Positions 4,887 through 5,437 of a DNA stretch of 5,437 nucleotides are shown here, piece by piece. Origin of the DNA: Candidatus Sediminicultor sextus. Lineage in GTDB: Bacteria > Atribacterota > Phoenicimicrobiia > Phoenicimicrobiales > Phoenicimicrobiaceae. The stretch covers positions 3,519-8,955 of the forward strand of contig JADBKX010000136.1 of assembly GCA_014894735.1 (NCBI GenBank), in the 5' to 3' direction. Both the position numbers and the translations under genes were made by a program. Under the pieces are notes generated by a model. That model did no database searches and was not told the DNA's origin. It saw nothing but the letters and a program-made list of their open reading frames with translations. Within the stretch, counting starts at the first letter, position 1. Each line of letters opens with the position of its first letter.

Positions 4887-5399
4887 TTATTTTGGCATTA
4901 AAACTAAAGTCATATTTCGCCCTTCTAATTTTGGTTCCTTTAAAACTTTAGCTATTTCATTAGTATCCTCAATTATACGTTCTAATAATTTTCTTCCTAA
5001 ATCTACATAATTCATCTCTCGCCCTTTAAACATTATAGTAATTTTCACTTGATTACCTTCTTCTAAAAATTTACATAGATTTTTTACTTTAAAATTGTAA
5101 TCATGTTCTCCAATATTAGGGCGCATCTTTATTTCTTTCATTCCGCCGCTTTTCTGTTTCTTCTTCCCGGTCTTATTTTTTTTATCCAGTAAGTATTTAT
5201 ATTTTCCGTAATCAATAATCCTACAAACCGGAGGCTTAGCTTCTGGTGCAACTTCAACTAAGTCAAGATTACTCTTTTCGGCAAGTTCAAGACCCTCCTT
5301 TTTACTTACTACCCCTACCTGTTTACCTTCAAAATCTATAAGCCTAATCTTTTCTGCTTTAATTTCTTCATTTATTCTTAACTTTGTTGTTGACTTAAT
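4887..5399 (-). CDS. infC: Translation initiation factor IF-3, AUU start
   Basis: IF-3 binds the 30S subunit in the cytoplasm, prevents premature 50S joining and proofreads the start codon and initiator tRNA. The full reading frame gives 170 residues, normal for the family. The N-terminal domain (about 1-75) contains LRINEEI at 7-13, a DLVEVAP stretch near 46-52 and the hallmark PPVCRIIDYGKYKY at 56-69. A Lys-rich linker (about 73-90) follows, then the C-terminal domain with KMRPNIGEHDYNFK. An in-frame TAA lies just upstream (5415-5417), and no ATG, GTG or TTG occurs in frame before residue 87. The start must therefore be non-standard; ATT at 5399-5397, 9 nt after AGGAGG, fits both spacing and homology. 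An AUU start is known for infC in E. coli, where IF-3 discriminates against it and so represses its own synthesis. The same loop here is an inference. The gene is followed after 30 bp by rpmI, as in the classic operon. Confidence 0.97.
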   Translation of the reverse strand: MKSTTKLRINEEIKAEKIRLIDFEGKQVGVVSKKEGLELAEKSNLDLVEVAPEAKPPVCRIIDYGKYKYLLDKKNKTGKKKQKSGGMKEIKMRPNIGEHDYNFKVKNLCKFLEEGNQVKITIMFKGREMNYVDLGRKLLERIIEDTNEIAKVLKEPKLEGRNMTLVLMPK

Positions 5400-5408
5400 T
5401 CCTATTTT

Positions 5409-5416
5409 CCTCCTTT
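5409..5416 (-). promoter_or_regulatory. Strong infC ribosome binding site that decides the AUU start
   Basis: The minus strand reads AAAGGAGG, nearly a full anti-Shine-Dalgarno match, with 9 nt to the ATT at 5399. An in-frame ATA lies only 3 nt after the site, too close to serve. A strong site with a poor start codon is the arrangement expected if IF-3 level controls initiation at its own mRNA. Confidence 0.85.
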
Positions 5417-5437
5417 ACACCGCTTAAAGATGAGCAA

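Noticed and set aside
4887..5141. 84-residue short version of infC starting at an internal ATG
   Set aside because: The frame continues upstream with the complete IF-3 N-terminal domain; the internal ATG has no suitable role as main start, although a second internal product cannot be fully excluded.
5400..5437. Tail of an upstream gene such as thrS, or an L20 leader
   Set aside because: Only 38 bases are visible; one open frame runs to a TAG at 5402-5404, but it is too short to recognise and no leader structure can be judged.

Overview
The window is a conserved bacterial translation locus, read entirely on the minus strand: infC (IF-3), rpmI (L35), rplT (L20), a tRNA-Phe-sensing T-box leader, pheS and pheT (the two subunits of phenylalanyl-tRNA synthetase). 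The DNA is AT-rich, with A/T-rich third positions and strong AGGAGG-type ribosome binding sites. The T-box and the Cys-cluster form of PheS argue against an enterobacterial-type proteobacterium. They fit a Bacillota-like organism or one of the AT-rich, mostly uncultivated lineages that use T-boxes. The phylum cannot be fixed from sequence reading alone.

Layout from high to low coordinates, which is the direction of transcription. infC (5399-4887) starts at a rare AUU codon behind a strong Shine-Dalgarno; the left half of the gene has no AUG, GUG or UUG start, so simple ORF calls find only its C-terminal half. rpmI (4856-4659) follows after 30 bp. A 203-bp gap then holds palindromic, GC-richer repeat-like DNA (about 4503-4626). 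rplT (4455-4099) follows. The 328-bp gap 4098-3771 is a Phe T-box leader: a specifier loop with a UUC codon, a canonical T-box sequence, an antiterminator and a long terminator with a U-tract. pheS (3770-2751) starts at UUG, not at the upstream ATG that lies in the leader RNA. The 299-bp gap between pheS and pheT holds a non-coding element bounded by inverted arrays of a 7-bp unit (2468-2502 and 2717-2736), with hairpins inside. pheT (2451-22) completes the operon.

How the parts work together: IF-3, L35 and L20 serve initiation and the 50S subunit, and PheST charges tRNA-Phe. The T-box should let transcription reach pheST only when uncharged tRNA-Phe accumulates, uncoupling the synthetase genes from the ribosomal-protein genes upstream. 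infC probably has its own feedback through the AUU start.

I see no new protein system here. The points worth a second look are the T-box with an unusually short Stem I, the non-standard starts, and the two repeat-like insertions inside an otherwise compact operon.
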